A DNA stretch of 64,000 bases, from the NCBI GenBank assembly GCA_946542925.1, contig CAMNLA010000052.1:67560-131559 (forward strand), in the 5' to 3' direction. Below, piece by piece: positions 52,401 through 60,971 of this stretch. The position numbers and the translations under genes are program-made. This DNA is from UBA4363 sp002393965 (GTDB lineage: Bacteria > Bacteroidota > Bacteroidia > Bacteroidales > Paludibacteraceae). The stretch's first letter is position 1; each line of letters begins with the position of its first letter. Under the pieces are notes generated by a model. That model saw nothing but the letters and a program-made list of their open reading frames with translations. It had not been told where the DNA came from and made no database searches.

Positions 52401-53579
52401 ATGAAAATACAAATTGACGAAAACGGATATTACGGAAGATATGGCGGTGCTTTTATTCCTGAGATTCTGCACCGTAATTTTGAAGAACTGAGCAGTCGGT
52501 ATCTGGATATTCTGGAGGATTCGGACTTCCAGAAAGAATTCCGACAGATGCTGCACGACTATGTAGGCCGCCCTACCCCGCTCTACTATGCCAGCCGACT
52601 GTCTGAAGCTGTCAACGCACGGATCTATCTCAAGCGTGAGGACTTGAATCATACCGGCGCTCACAAAATCAATAATGCTCTGGGACAGATCCTGATGGCT
52701 CGCAAGATGGGCAAGAAACGGATTCTTGCCGAAACGGGAGCCGGACAGCACGGCGTGGCAACAGCCACCGTGGCAGCGCTGTTTAATATGGAGTGTATCG
52801 TCTATATGGGCGAGACCGACGTAGAACGTCAGCAACTCAACGTGCAGAAGATGAAAATGTTAGGCGCAAAGGTCGTTCCTGTAAAGTCTGGAAACAGGAC
52901 ACTGAAGGATGCTACGAACGAAGCTTTCAGGGACTGGTGCAACCATCCGGATGATACGTTCTACATTATCGGCTCAGCCGTAGGTGCAAAACCCTACCCC
53001 GACCTTGTCGCTCGTCTCCAATCGGTAATCAGCGAAGAGATCAAGAAACAGCTGATGGAAAAAGAAGGACGGGACTGTCCGGACTATCTGATTGCCTGCG
53101 TAGGAGGTGGAAGCAATGCGGCAGGAACGTTCTATCACTATCTCAACGATGAACGGGTCAGACTCATTGAGGCTGAAGCCGCCGGACAGGGAATAGACAC
53201 AGGCAAGACAGCCGCCACAATCCATTGCGGTACGGAAGGAATCCTGCATGGTAGCCGATCACTCGTCATGCAGACGGATGATGGACAGATTATCGAACCC
53301 TACTCTATCTCCGCCGGACTCGACTATCCGGGCATCGGACCTCTGCATGCGCATCTCTCTGAGATAGGACGGACTCAGGTCCTTGCAATCACGGACGATG
53401 AAGCATTGAAGGCTGCTTATGAACTGACACGACTGGAAGGAATCATACCGGCCATGGAGAGTGCCCATGCACTGGCTGCACTTCATAAATTAAAGTTCCT
53501 CCCTGAGGATATCGTCGTGCTGACTGTCAGCGGACGGGGTGACAAGGACATGCCAAGTTTCATTGCCCATTTCTCCTGA
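52401..53579 (+). CDS. trpB: Tryptophan synthase beta chain
   Basis: A PLP enzyme that joins indole and serine to form tryptophan. The 392 residues begin GYYGRYGGAFIPEI, a family start. The PLP lysine is Lys89 in NHTGAHKINNALGQ, the catalytic Glu lies in LAETGAGQHGVATA, and the phosphate loop is CVGGGSNAAGTFY. It is the first structural gene of the operon, the usual order in Bacteroidetes, 48 bases before trpE. It works as an alpha2-beta2 complex with TrpA, encoded last. Confidence 0.97.
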   Translation: MKIQIDENGYYGRYGGAFIPEILHRNFEELSSRYLDILEDSDFQKEFRQMLHDYVGRPTPLYYASRLSEAVNARIYLKREDLNHTGAHKINNALGQILMARKMGKKRILAETGAGQHGVATATVAALFNMECIVYMGETDVERQQLNVQKMKMLGAKVVPVKSGNRTLKDATNEAFRDWCNHPDDTFYIIGSAVGAKPYPDLVARLQSVISEEIKKQLMEKEGRDCPDYLIACVGGGSNAAGTFYHYLNDERVRLIEAEAAGQGIDTGKTAATIHCGTEGILHGSRSLVMQTDDGQIIEPYSISAGLDYPGIGPLHAHLSEIGRTQVLAITDDEALKAAYELTRLEGIIPAMESAHALAALHKLKFLPEDIVVLTVSGRGDKDMPSFIAHFS

Positions 53580-53626
53580 TCCACGCAAAAAAAAAAACAA
53601 ATCACATCCAAACAAGAGAAATAATC

Positions 53627-55036
53627 ATGAAGACCTACACCATCACCGTTAATTCCAAGAAATTCCTGGGTGACCTACTGACACCAGTCGGCATCTACCC
53701 GAAGGTACGAGACCTGTATGTCCACAGCATTCTGCTGGAAAGTTCCGACTACAACAGCATCGACCGCAGTAACTCATACATTGCTTTCAATCCGATTGCC
53801 TCTTTTTCGGTCAAGGACGGTGTCATTACAACCACCACTCCTGACGGACAGTCTATTCAGAGTCCCGTCCGGGACAAGAACTCCGTTCCCGATGCCTTTC
53901 TGGCGTTCACAAGACAGTTCGAGATCAGCAAGGAGGACTTGGCGAAAGGGACAAACGGCTTTTTCGGCTACTCCGCCTACGAAGCCGTGCAATACTATGA
54001 GGATGTGCAACTGCACGCTGAGAAACTGAACGAGAATGATCTGCCAGAGATCCACTATGAATTTTTTAAGTACGTCATTACGTTCAACCATTACAAGAAC
54101 GAGATCTGTATCATCGAGAATCTTCTCCATGGAGAGACGGAGAGCGCACTCTCTGTCATTGAGAAAATCATCAACAACCCTATCGTAAATGCTTTCGACT
54201 TCCACATGGAAGGAGAAGAGCAGAAGAATATCAGTGATGAGGAGTACAAGCAGATGGTACGAAAAGGGAAGGACGCATGCCAGAGAGGGGATGTTTTCCA
54301 GATTGTGCTGTCACGCCGCTTTTCACAAGGGTACAGAGGCGACGACTTCATGTTGTACCGAACCCTTCGGAGCATCAATCCGTCTCCCTATCTGTTCTAT
54401 TTCGACTTCGGCAGCTACCGTATCTTCGGCAGTTCTCCGGAAGTGCATCTGCGCATTGCCAACCATAAGGCCCATATCATGCCTATCGCGGGGACAATGA
54501 AAAGGACAGGAAAGGATGAGGAAGATGAGAAAATAGCCGAACAACTGCTTCATGACCCAAAGGAGAATGCCGAACATATCATGCTTGTCGATCTGGCACG
54601 GAACGACCTGAGTCGCAATACCGAGAATGTCCATGTAGAGTCTCTGCGGACCGTCCAGTATTACTCCCACGTCATCCACCTTGTCTCCAGCGTTGTGGGA
54701 ACGGTACCGGAGGGAAGTAATACCATGCGGCTTTTTGCCGATACATTCCCGGCAGGAACGCTCAGTGGAGCGCCGAAAGTACGTGCCATGCAGTTGATTG
54801 ATAGCATCGAGTCACACGACCGGGGGTTCTACGGAGGGTGTATCGGCATCGTAGGACTGGATGGCAGTTGCAACCAGGCCATCACCATCCGCTCCTTCCT
54901 CTCGCGGAACAACCGTCTGTACTATCAGGCAGGAGCCGGCATCGTTGCCAGGTCTGACGAGGAAAGCGAACTGCAGGAGGTCAACAACAAACTGGCAGCT
55001 CTCAGACGCGCCATGCATATTGCACAAGAATACTGA
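53627..55036 (+). CDS. trpE: Anthranilate synthase component I
   Basis: Converts chorismate to anthranilate with ammonia from TrpG. The 469 residues contain the C-terminal chorismate-binding domain with DVFQIVLSRRFSQGY, SPYLFYFDFG, GSSPEVHLRI, PIAGTMKRTG, HIMLVDLARNDLSR and FPAGTLSGAPKVRAMQLI. The N-terminal feedback region is shorter than in E. coli. Directly after it comes trpG, 3 bases apart. Confidence 0.96.
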   Translation: MKTYTITVNSKKFLGDLLTPVGIYPKVRDLYVHSILLESSDYNSIDRSNSYIAFNPIASFSVKDGVITTTTPDGQSIQSPVRDKNSVPDAFLAFTRQFEISKEDLAKGTNGFFGYSAYEAVQYYEDVQLHAEKLNENDLPEIHYEFFKYVITFNHYKNEICIIENLLHGETESALSVIEKIINNPIVNAFDFHMEGEEQKNISDEEYKQMVRKGKDACQRGDVFQIVLSRRFSQGYRGDDFMLYRTLRSINPSPYLFYFDFGSYRIFGSSPEVHLRIANHKAHIMPIAGTMKRTGKDEEDEKIAEQLLHDPKENAEHIMLVDLARNDLSRNTENVHVESLRTVQYYSHVIHLVSSVVGTVPEGSNTMRLFADTFPAGTLSGAPKVRAMQLIDSIESHDRGFYGGCIGIVGLDGSCNQAITIRSFLSRNNRLYYQAGAGIVARSDEESELQEVNNKLAALRRAMHIAQEY

Positions 55037-55039
55037 AAA

Positions 55040-55618
55040 ATGATAAAACTCATGAAGATACTCATATTTGATAACTACGACTCTTTTACCTATAATATCG
55101 TACAGATAGTGAAGGACTTGGGATTCCAACCGGACATCCGTCGCAACGACCGCATCAGTCTTGACGAGGTGAAACAGTATGATAAGATCATTCTCTCTCC
55201 CGGTCCGGGACTTCCCTCCGAAAGTGGAATCCTGAATGATCTGATCCGAACGTATGCTCCGACAAAAAGCATCTTCGGCATCTGCTTGGGAGAACAGGCT
55301 ATCGGAGAAGTTTTCGGGGCACGGCTGCTGAATCTTCCGACGGTTTTTCACGGTGTCAGCACACCTATTCACACCACCGTCAGCGACGAATATACCTTCG
55401 ACGGCATTCCGCAGACTTTCTCTGCCGGACGCTATCACTCCTGGGTGGTGGATAAACAGAATCTCCCACCCGATCTGCAGATCACCGCAGAGAGCGACGA
55501 GGGATTGATCATGGGACTGCGACACACCAGGTATGACGTCCGTGGCGTACAGTTCCACCCCGAGAGCGTATTGACACCACAGGGATCGGAGATCATCCGA
55601 AATTTCCTGACGCACTGA
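55040..55618 (+). CDS. trpG: Anthranilate synthase component II (glutamine amidotransferase)
   Basis: Supplies ammonia to TrpE by splitting glutamine. The 192 residues show ILIFDNYDSFTYN, LSPGPGLPSESG, the catalytic Cys82 in FGICLGEQAIGEVFG, and His-Glu in VQFHPESVL. Position +3 after the Cys motif is Glu, where His is common (CLGHQ). ATG 55052 is an alternative start four codons inside. A PabA role in folate synthesis is also possible, as in other bacteria. Confidence 0.94.
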   Translation: MIKLMKILIFDNYDSFTYNIVQIVKDLGFQPDIRRNDRISLDEVKQYDKIILSPGPGLPSESGILNDLIRTYAPTKSIFGICLGEQAIGEVFGARLLNLPTVFHGVSTPIHTTVSDEYTFDGIPQTFSAGRYHSWVVDKQNLPPDLQITAESDEGLIMGLRHTRYDVRGVQFHPESVLTPQGSEIIRNFLTH

Positions 55619-55661
55619 AACAAAAAAAAAGGAAGATTACATCACATAAGAGAACAGAATC

Positions 55662-56657
55662 ATGAAACACATACTTCTTAAATTATCATCTCACGAGACC
55701 CTCTCGCAGAAAGAAGCGAAAGACATCATGTTAAGAATGGCAGACGGAGAGTTCTCTAACGAACAGATTGCCGCCTTCATGACTATTTTCATCATGCGAG
55801 GAACGACACTGGACGAACTCATCGGATTCCGGGACGCTCTTCTTCTCACGGCTAAAAAGGTCCACTTCGATGACATGGAGACCATCGATATCGTCGGAAC
55901 AGGCGGCGACGGAAAGAATACGTTCAATATCTCCACGCTGAGTTGCTTTGTCCTGGCTGGCGCTGGATTCAAGGTAAGCAAACATGGAAATTTCGGAGCG
56001 ACATCCGTCAGCGGAGCCAGCAATGTGCTGCAGTTTTACGGCGCACGGTTCTCGAATGAGGAAGACGTACTGCGCCGTGCGTTGGATGAGTGCAATTTCT
56101 GCTTCTTCCACGCTCCACTTTTCAATCCCGGTATGAAATACGCGGCTCCGGTTCGCAAGGCGCTTGCGGTCCCTACGTTCTTCAATCTGATGGGGCCGCT
56201 GATCAATCCGTCACAACCTAAACATCAGGTATGGGGGATCTACAATCTGGAGAAACTGCGGTTATACAACTACATCGCACAGAAGATCGGTATCAACTAT
56301 ACGCTCATCCATACCATCGACGGATATGATGAGATATCGCTTACCGCACCCTCCAAGATTGTCACGAAGGAGAAGGAAATCATCGTCACTCCAGAAGAAC
56401 TCGGGTTCCGGACCATCCCTCAGGCTTCACTCAGTGGAGGCGACAGCGTGGAGTCCGCAGCAAGGATTTTCATGGATGTATTGGAGAATAAATCAACGGA
56501 GGAACAGCGCAATGCAGTGCTGGCCAATTCTGCCATCGCAATCCGTACCGCCCGACCTGATTTCTCTTTCGATGACTGCGTAGGCATTGCCCGTGAGAGT
56601 CTCTTGAGCGGAAAAGCAAAGAATGCCTTCCGGAAATTTATCGAGATATACCAATAA
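55662..56657 (+). CDS. trpD: Anthranilate phosphoribosyltransferase
   Basis: Attaches phosphoribosyl to anthranilate. The 331 residues open with a helical domain (MADGEFSNEQIAAFMTIFIM) and have the PRPP-binding site DIVGTGGDGKNTFNIST, KHGNFGATSVSGASN, and FHAPLFNPGMKY. It is not fused to TrpG. The end of the gene is 43 bases before trpC. Confidence 0.96.
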   Translation: MKHILLKLSSHETLSQKEAKDIMLRMADGEFSNEQIAAFMTIFIMRGTTLDELIGFRDALLLTAKKVHFDDMETIDIVGTGGDGKNTFNISTLSCFVLAGAGFKVSKHGNFGATSVSGASNVLQFYGARFSNEEDVLRRALDECNFCFFHAPLFNPGMKYAAPVRKALAVPTFFNLMGPLINPSQPKHQVWGIYNLEKLRLYNYIAQKIGINYTLIHTIDGYDEISLTAPSKIVTKEKEIIVTPEELGFRTIPQASLSGGDSVESAARIFMDVLENKSTEEQRNAVLANSAIAIRTARPDFSFDDCVGIARESLLSGKAKNAFRKFIEIYQ

Positions 56658-56700
56658 AGAGCAACAAAGTACGGTACTTTTTAACGACATTTGCATCCCC

Positions 56701-57492
56701 ATGGACTCGATTCTCTCTCAAATTCTCGACGACAAGCGAAATATGCTGGAGACGGAGGTGAAACCTCACGTCACCATTCAGGATTTCCAACAGCGCCCTC
56801 TCTATTCGCGTCCGACCCTGAGTCTGCGCTCCGCTTTGACCCGTTCCGACCATGGCATCATCAGCGAGTTCAAACGCAAATCACCTTCAAAAGGGTGGAT
56901 TCACGCCGATGCCGACCCTTTGGAGGTCATCCCTGCTTATGACAGGAACGGTGCCGCAGCCGTTTCCATCCTGACGGATACTCCGTACTTCGGGGGAGAG
57001 CCCTCGTTTATTGAGGAGGTCCGCCCCCATGTCCACTGTCCGATTCTCCGCAAGGAGTTTATCATTGACGAACTGCAGATCCACGAGGCAAAAGCAATCG
57101 GAGCCGACGCCATTCTCCTTATTGCCTCTGCCATTCCGGTGGATACGCTGAGACGCTTTATCCTGCTGGCTCACGAGATATCACTTGAAGTGCTGCTTGA
57201 GGTTCACAATCTGGAAGAACTGAATGCAACGCTGAATCTCGGTGCCGATGTCTATGGAGTCAACAACCGCAACCTGAGAACCTTCGTCACGGATGTATCC
57301 GTGTCCGAAGTTCTGGCCCGACACTTCACCGAAGAGACGGTGCATATCAGCGAAAGTGGCATCAGCCATCCAGACACCGTGATCCACCTCCGGAAACTGG
57401 GATACAGAGGATTTCTCATGGGTGAGAATTTCATGAAGCAGAATCATCCGGGCGAAGCCCTGCAACAATTCATCTCACAACTCAGAAAATGA
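56701..57492 (+). CDS. trpC: Indole-3-glycerol phosphate synthase
   Basis: Closes the indole ring, producing indole-3-glycerol phosphate. The 263 residues form a TIM barrel with the family motifs GIISEFKRKSPSKGWI, AAAVSILTDTPYFGG, CPILRKEFIIDELQ, LIASAI, VLLEVHNLEEL and YGVNNRNLRTF, then SESGI. The start at 56701 is the first ATG that gives the family N-terminus; the frame is open further upstream into trpD. Its end overlaps trpF by four bases (ATGA). Confidence 0.96.
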   Translation: MDSILSQILDDKRNMLETEVKPHVTIQDFQQRPLYSRPTLSLRSALTRSDHGIISEFKRKSPSKGWIHADADPLEVIPAYDRNGAAAVSILTDTPYFGGEPSFIEEVRPHVHCPILRKEFIIDELQIHEAKAIGADAILLIASAIPVDTLRRFILLAHEISLEVLLEVHNLEELNATLNLGADVYGVNNRNLRTFVTDVSVSEVLARHFTEETVHISESGISHPDTVIHLRKLGYRGFLMGENFMKQNHPGEALQQFISQLRK

Positions 57493-58133
57493 TCAACGGA
57501 AAACTTTTGAAAATATGCGGCATGCGGGAGGCGGACAATATCCGCCGCATTGGCTCCGTAATCCATCCTGACCTGATGGGATTTGTATTCTATCCTCCCT
57601 CCCCTCGCTATGCCTACTGTCTGGACGTTGCATCCATTGACTCCCTGCCCGATGACACGAAGCGCGTTGGGGTGTTTGTCAACGAGTCTCTCTCCGTCAT
57701 GCGGGAGACAGCAAAACGCTTCCATTTGGACACATTGCAATTTCACGGAGCTGAAACACCTGTTCAATGTGTCCAGATGAGGGAAGAAGGTTTCTGCATC
57801 ATCAAGGCTTTTTCCATAGGAGAAGCCGATGACCTGGAAGCCATCAGCGATTACGAGGGGGGCTGCGACCTTTTCCTTTTCGATACGAAGACAAGTACTT
57901 ACGGAGGCAGTGGCAGGACGTTTGACTGGGATCTGCTACGTCAGTACTCCGGCAATACCCCGTTTCTGTTGAGTGGGGGAATTGGAGAAGATAGTCTGGA
58001 GGAGCTGCATCGATTCCACCATCCGAAACTGGCAGGGTACGATCTCAACAGCCGTTTTGAGACCTCACCCGGAATCAAGGACATGGCAGCTCTTCAGAGA
58101 TTCTGCCAAAGAATGACCGCCTCAGACGAATAA
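57489..58133 (+). CDS. trpF: Phosphoribosylanthranilate isomerase
   Basis: Isomerises phosphoribosylanthranilate by an Amadori rearrangement. The 214 residues begin LLKICGMREADNIRRI with the catalytic Cys, followed by LMGFVFYPPSPRY, LDTLQFHGAETPVQ, FLFDTKTSTYGGSGRTFDW with the catalytic Asp, and LLSGGIGEDSL. It overlaps trpC by four bases. A 190-base gap separates it from trpA. Confidence 0.95.
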   Translation: MINGKLLKICGMREADNIRRIGSVIHPDLMGFVFYPPSPRYAYCLDVASIDSLPDDTKRVGVFVNESLSVMRETAKRFHLDTLQFHGAETPVQCVQMREEGFCIIKAFSIGEADDLEAISDYEGGCDLFLFDTKTSTYGGSGRTFDWDLLRQYSGNTPFLLSGGIGEDSLEELHRFHHPKLAGYDLNSRFETSPGIKDMAALQRFCQRMTASDE

Positions 58134-58226
58134 GACCTTTTTTGTGAGCCAGATGAGCAGAGGTCGAACTTTTGAAACCCGGACAATGATAAGCTTGCTT
58201 CATCATTTCCTTGGCAAAAAAGGTCT
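58133..58226. repeat. 12-bp inverted repeat between trpF and trpA
   Basis: AGACCTTTTTTG (58133-58144) and CAAAAAAGGTCT (58215-58226) are perfect inverted copies 70 bases apart. The first overlaps the trpF stop codon by one base. Nothing else gene-like is seen in the 190-base spacer. Confidence 0.7.
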
Positions 58227-58323
58227 AAATAAAAATAAGGTTTACTCGAACTATGCCATAGCTCAAAAATAAGGACAATTGAAAATAAACTTTTTTCTAT
58301 CACAAATAAAAAAAAACGATTCT

Positions 58324-59100
58324 ATGAACCGCATAAACCTACTGTTTCAGAACAAGAAAAGCCGTATTCTCTCTGTCTATTTCAGTGCCGGATTTCCACA
58401 TCTTCATGACACGGTCACTATCATCCGCACCTTGGAGCAGAAAGGAATCGACCTCGTAGAGATTGGCATTCCGTTCAGCGATCCACTTGCCGATGGCCCC
58501 GTCATTCAGAATTCTTCCAACATAGCACTGCGTAACGGCATGTCACTCAGCCTCCTGTTGGATCAGTTGAAGGATATCCGCAAGGAAGTCAGCATCCCGC
58601 TCGTCTTCATGGGCTATATCAACCCCATACTCCGCTACGGATTCGAGAAGTTCTGTGCCCGCTGTGCTGAAATCGGAATCGACGGTTTTATCATTCCGGA
58701 CCTGCCTATGCGCGAATACCTGGAAGAGTTCAAGACAACGGCCGACAGATTTCACCTTGAGAATATCCTGCTGATCACCCCTGAGACATCGGATGAACGC
58801 ATCCGCGAGATTGACGACAACAGCAACGGATTCATCTACATGGTGTCAAGCGCCTCTACCACGGGTATGCAGAAGAGTTTCGCAGGCAGCAAAGAAGCAT
58901 ACTTCGACCGCATCAATGCCATGAAATTGAAGAATCCACGTCTTATCGGCTTTGGCATCTCAAACCGCGAAACGTATGATTCTGCGTGCCGACACGCCTC
59001 AGGAGGCATTGTCGGCAGTGCCTTTGTCCATGCACTGGAACAACATCCGGACAATATCCCCGCTGCCGTTGATACCCTGCTGCTTCAACTGAATTCATAG
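58324..59100 (+). CDS. trpA: Tryptophan synthase alpha chain
   Basis: Splits indole-3-glycerol phosphate to indole and glyceraldehyde-3-phosphate. The 258 residues start MNRINLLFQNKKSR. Catalytic residues are Glu46 and Asp57 in VEIGIPFSDPLADGPVIQ. Other motifs are LVFMGYINPILRYG, IPDLPMREY, LLITPETSDERI and GFGISNRE. ATG 58324 is chosen because the frame upstream lies in the AT-rich spacer. It completes the operon, and a bidirectional terminator lies 125 bases beyond. Confidence 0.96.
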   Translation: MNRINLLFQNKKSRILSVYFSAGFPHLHDTVTIIRTLEQKGIDLVEIGIPFSDPLADGPVIQNSSNIALRNGMSLSLLLDQLKDIRKEVSIPLVFMGYINPILRYGFEKFCARCAEIGIDGFIIPDLPMREYLEEFKTTADRFHLENILLITPETSDERIREIDDNSNGFIYMVSSASTTGMQKSFAGSKEAYFDRINAMKLKNPRLIGFGISNRETYDSACRHASGGIVGSAFVHALEQHPDNIPAAVDTLLLQLNS

Positions 59101-59225
59101 GATCCAGGCACAAGTCCAGCGACTGCGACTTGTAAAAGAGACGAGGTTGCTCCGACTTATTTATTGAATCTCGATGAAGAGACATTCTGAACAACATAAG
59201 AATGCTTTTCGTTTCCCCAAAAGAA

Positions 59226-59261
59226 CAAAGGAGGTCGGAACTGACGTTCCGACCTCCTTTG
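59226..59261. terminator. Bidirectional terminator between trpA and uxaA
   Basis: A perfect 16-bp stem (59226-59241 with 59246-59261) with a 4-base loop and T-rich flanks. It lies between two convergent genes. Confidence 0.93.
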
Positions 59262-59284
59262 TTTCTTATAATGCAACCCCTTCG

Positions 59285-60775
59285 TTAAAGGGTAACGCCT
59301 CTCTTGAAGATGGCCATTGCATGGGAATCATGCTTCTCATGGTTGACCAGCTCACCATTTGCCACCCGTATGATGTAATCGATGAACTCCTCCTTGAGTT
59401 GATCCATGGACTTACCATCTACCAACTGTCCGGCATTGAAGTCAATCCAATTACCCTTCTTCTTGTAGAGAGGGGTGTTAGTGGAAATCTTCATGGTCGG
59501 AACGAAAGAGCCGAAAGGAGTACCGCGTCCGGTGGTGAAGAGCACCATCTGACAGCCAGCCGCTCCGAGGGCAGTGGAAGCAACCAGGTCGTTACCCGGT
59601 GCGCTCAACAGATTCAGACCCTTTGTCTTGAGCCGTTCACCGTACATGAGCACATCCTTCACATAGGATTTGCCACACTTCTGCGTACAGCCAAGCGCCT
59701 TGTCTTCGAGGGTAGAGATACCACCCTTCTTATTTCCCGGAGATGGATTCTCCCCTACTGGTTCGCCGTGCGAAAGGAAGTAGTCCTTGAAGTCGTTGAT
59801 CAGATGTACGGTCTTGTCGAAGAGTTCCTTCGTTTCACAACGGTTCATCAGAATCGTTTCAGCACCGAACATCTCCGGCACCTCGGTCAGGATGGTGGTT
59901 CCTCCCTGAGCCACAAGGAAATCGGAGAACACACCCAGGAGAGGATTGGCTGTAATTCCGGAGAATCCGTCCGAACCTCCGCACTTCAGACCGACCTTCA
60001 GTTCGGAAAGAGGAACCTCCGTACGCACGTCCTTCGAAGCCTGAGCGTAAAGTTCTTTCAGGATCTTCACTCCCTCTTCTACCTCATTCTCCACATTCTG
60101 TGTGATGAGGAATTTGATGCGGGATTTGTCGTAATCACCCAGAAACTCCTCGAATACGTCCGGCTGGTTGTTCTCACAACCGAGTGCCAGAACCAACACG
60201 CCGCCTGCATTCGGGTGCAGGACGATGTCCCGAAGTATCTTCTTGGTAGATTCATGGTCGTCACCCAACTGAGAGCAACCATAGTTGTGCTTGAAAGCCT
60301 CGATGGCATCCACTTTCACGTCACTCCCTATCTCGCGCTTGAACTCGGTGATGATATTGTCTGCGATACCATTGACGCATCCTACGGTCGGGACAATCCA
60401 GATCTCGTTACGGATACCCACCTCTCCGTTTGCTCGTTTGTAACCCTTGAAAGTCAGTTTTCGGTCCGTATCGTCAAGGGTCACCTTTGTCGGATTCCAG
60501 GTATATTCGAGCAAGCCGCTGAGATTCGTCTTGATATTCTCATCGTATGCCCAACTGCCTTTTTTCAAGACCTTCTTGGCATGTCCGATCGGGAAACCAT
60601 ACTTGATGACATCTTCCCCTTCGGCTACATCTTTCAGGGTAAACTTATGTCCTGCTGGAACATCCTCGATCAGCGTCACCTCTGTTCCTTCCACATTCAA
60701 TTGTTCGCCTTTCGACAAGTTCTCGATAGCCACAGCCACGTTGTCGGACGGATTGATTTTAATGAATTTAGCCAT
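59285..60775 (-). CDS. uxaA: Altronate dehydratase
   Basis: Dehydrates D-altronate to 2-keto-3-deoxygluconate, the substrate of the KDG kinase at the left edge. The 496 residues combine an N-terminal SAF domain (KINPSDNVAVAIENLSKGEQ) with the C-terminal catalytic domain: HNYGCSQLGDDHE, LGCENNQPD, LKCGGSDGFSGITANP and DKALGCTQKCGKS, whose Cys residues are a metal or cluster site. ATG 60773-60775 is chosen because MAKFIKINP fits the family; the frame upstream extends into unrelated sequence. A hairpin separates it from uxaB. Confidence 0.95.
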   Translation of the reverse strand: MAKFIKINPSDNVAVAIENLSKGEQLNVEGTEVTLIEDVPAGHKFTLKDVAEGEDVIKYGFPIGHAKKVLKKGSWAYDENIKTNLSGLLEYTWNPTKVTLDDTDRKLTFKGYKRANGEVGIRNEIWIVPTVGCVNGIADNIITEFKREIGSDVKVDAIEAFKHNYGCSQLGDDHESTKKILRDIVLHPNAGGVLVLALGCENNQPDVFEEFLGDYDKSRIKFLITQNVENEVEEGVKILKELYAQASKDVRTEVPLSELKVGLKCGGSDGFSGITANPLLGVFSDFLVAQGGTTILTEVPEMFGAETILMNRCETKELFDKTVHLINDFKDYFLSHGEPVGENPSPGNKKGGISTLEDKALGCTQKCGKSYVKDVLMYGERLKTKGLNLLSAPGNDLVASTALGAAGCQMVLFTTGRGTPFGSFVPTMKISTNTPLYKKKGNWIDFNAGQLVDGKSMDQLKEEFIDYIIRVANGELVNHEKHDSHAMAIFKRGVTL

Positions 60776-60911
60776 AGTTGATGTTTGTGTTAATTCATAG
60801 GACTCTGATCTACGAGACATGATTGGCGGGTACGTCACGTCTGTCTGTTGTCGTTGATACCGGAGTCTGATGTTTAATGGATTGAGTGATTGATTTTATT
60901 TTTAAGGTAGA

Positions 60912-60954
60912 AAAAAAGAGCATTCTTTCTTCCTGAGAGAGGATGCTCTTTTTT
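60912..60954. terminator. Hairpin between uxaB and uxaA
   Basis: A 12-bp stem (60912-60923 with 60943-60954) rich in A/U at its base, with a long partly paired loop. It lies after uxaB and before uxaA, both on the minus strand. I found no promoter consensus for uxaA downstream of it, so partial read-through is plausible. Confidence 0.75.
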
Positions 60955-60971
60955 CTATTCTGGTTACAATA

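Noticed and set aside
54812..55615. A 267-codon minus-strand frame opposite trpE and trpG
   Set aside because: Antisense to two clear trp genes.
59174..60781. A 535-codon open frame on the plus strand opposite uxaA
   Set aside because: It is antisense to a clear uxaA gene with intact motifs; its sequence has no recognisable domain and it arises from uxaA codon bias.
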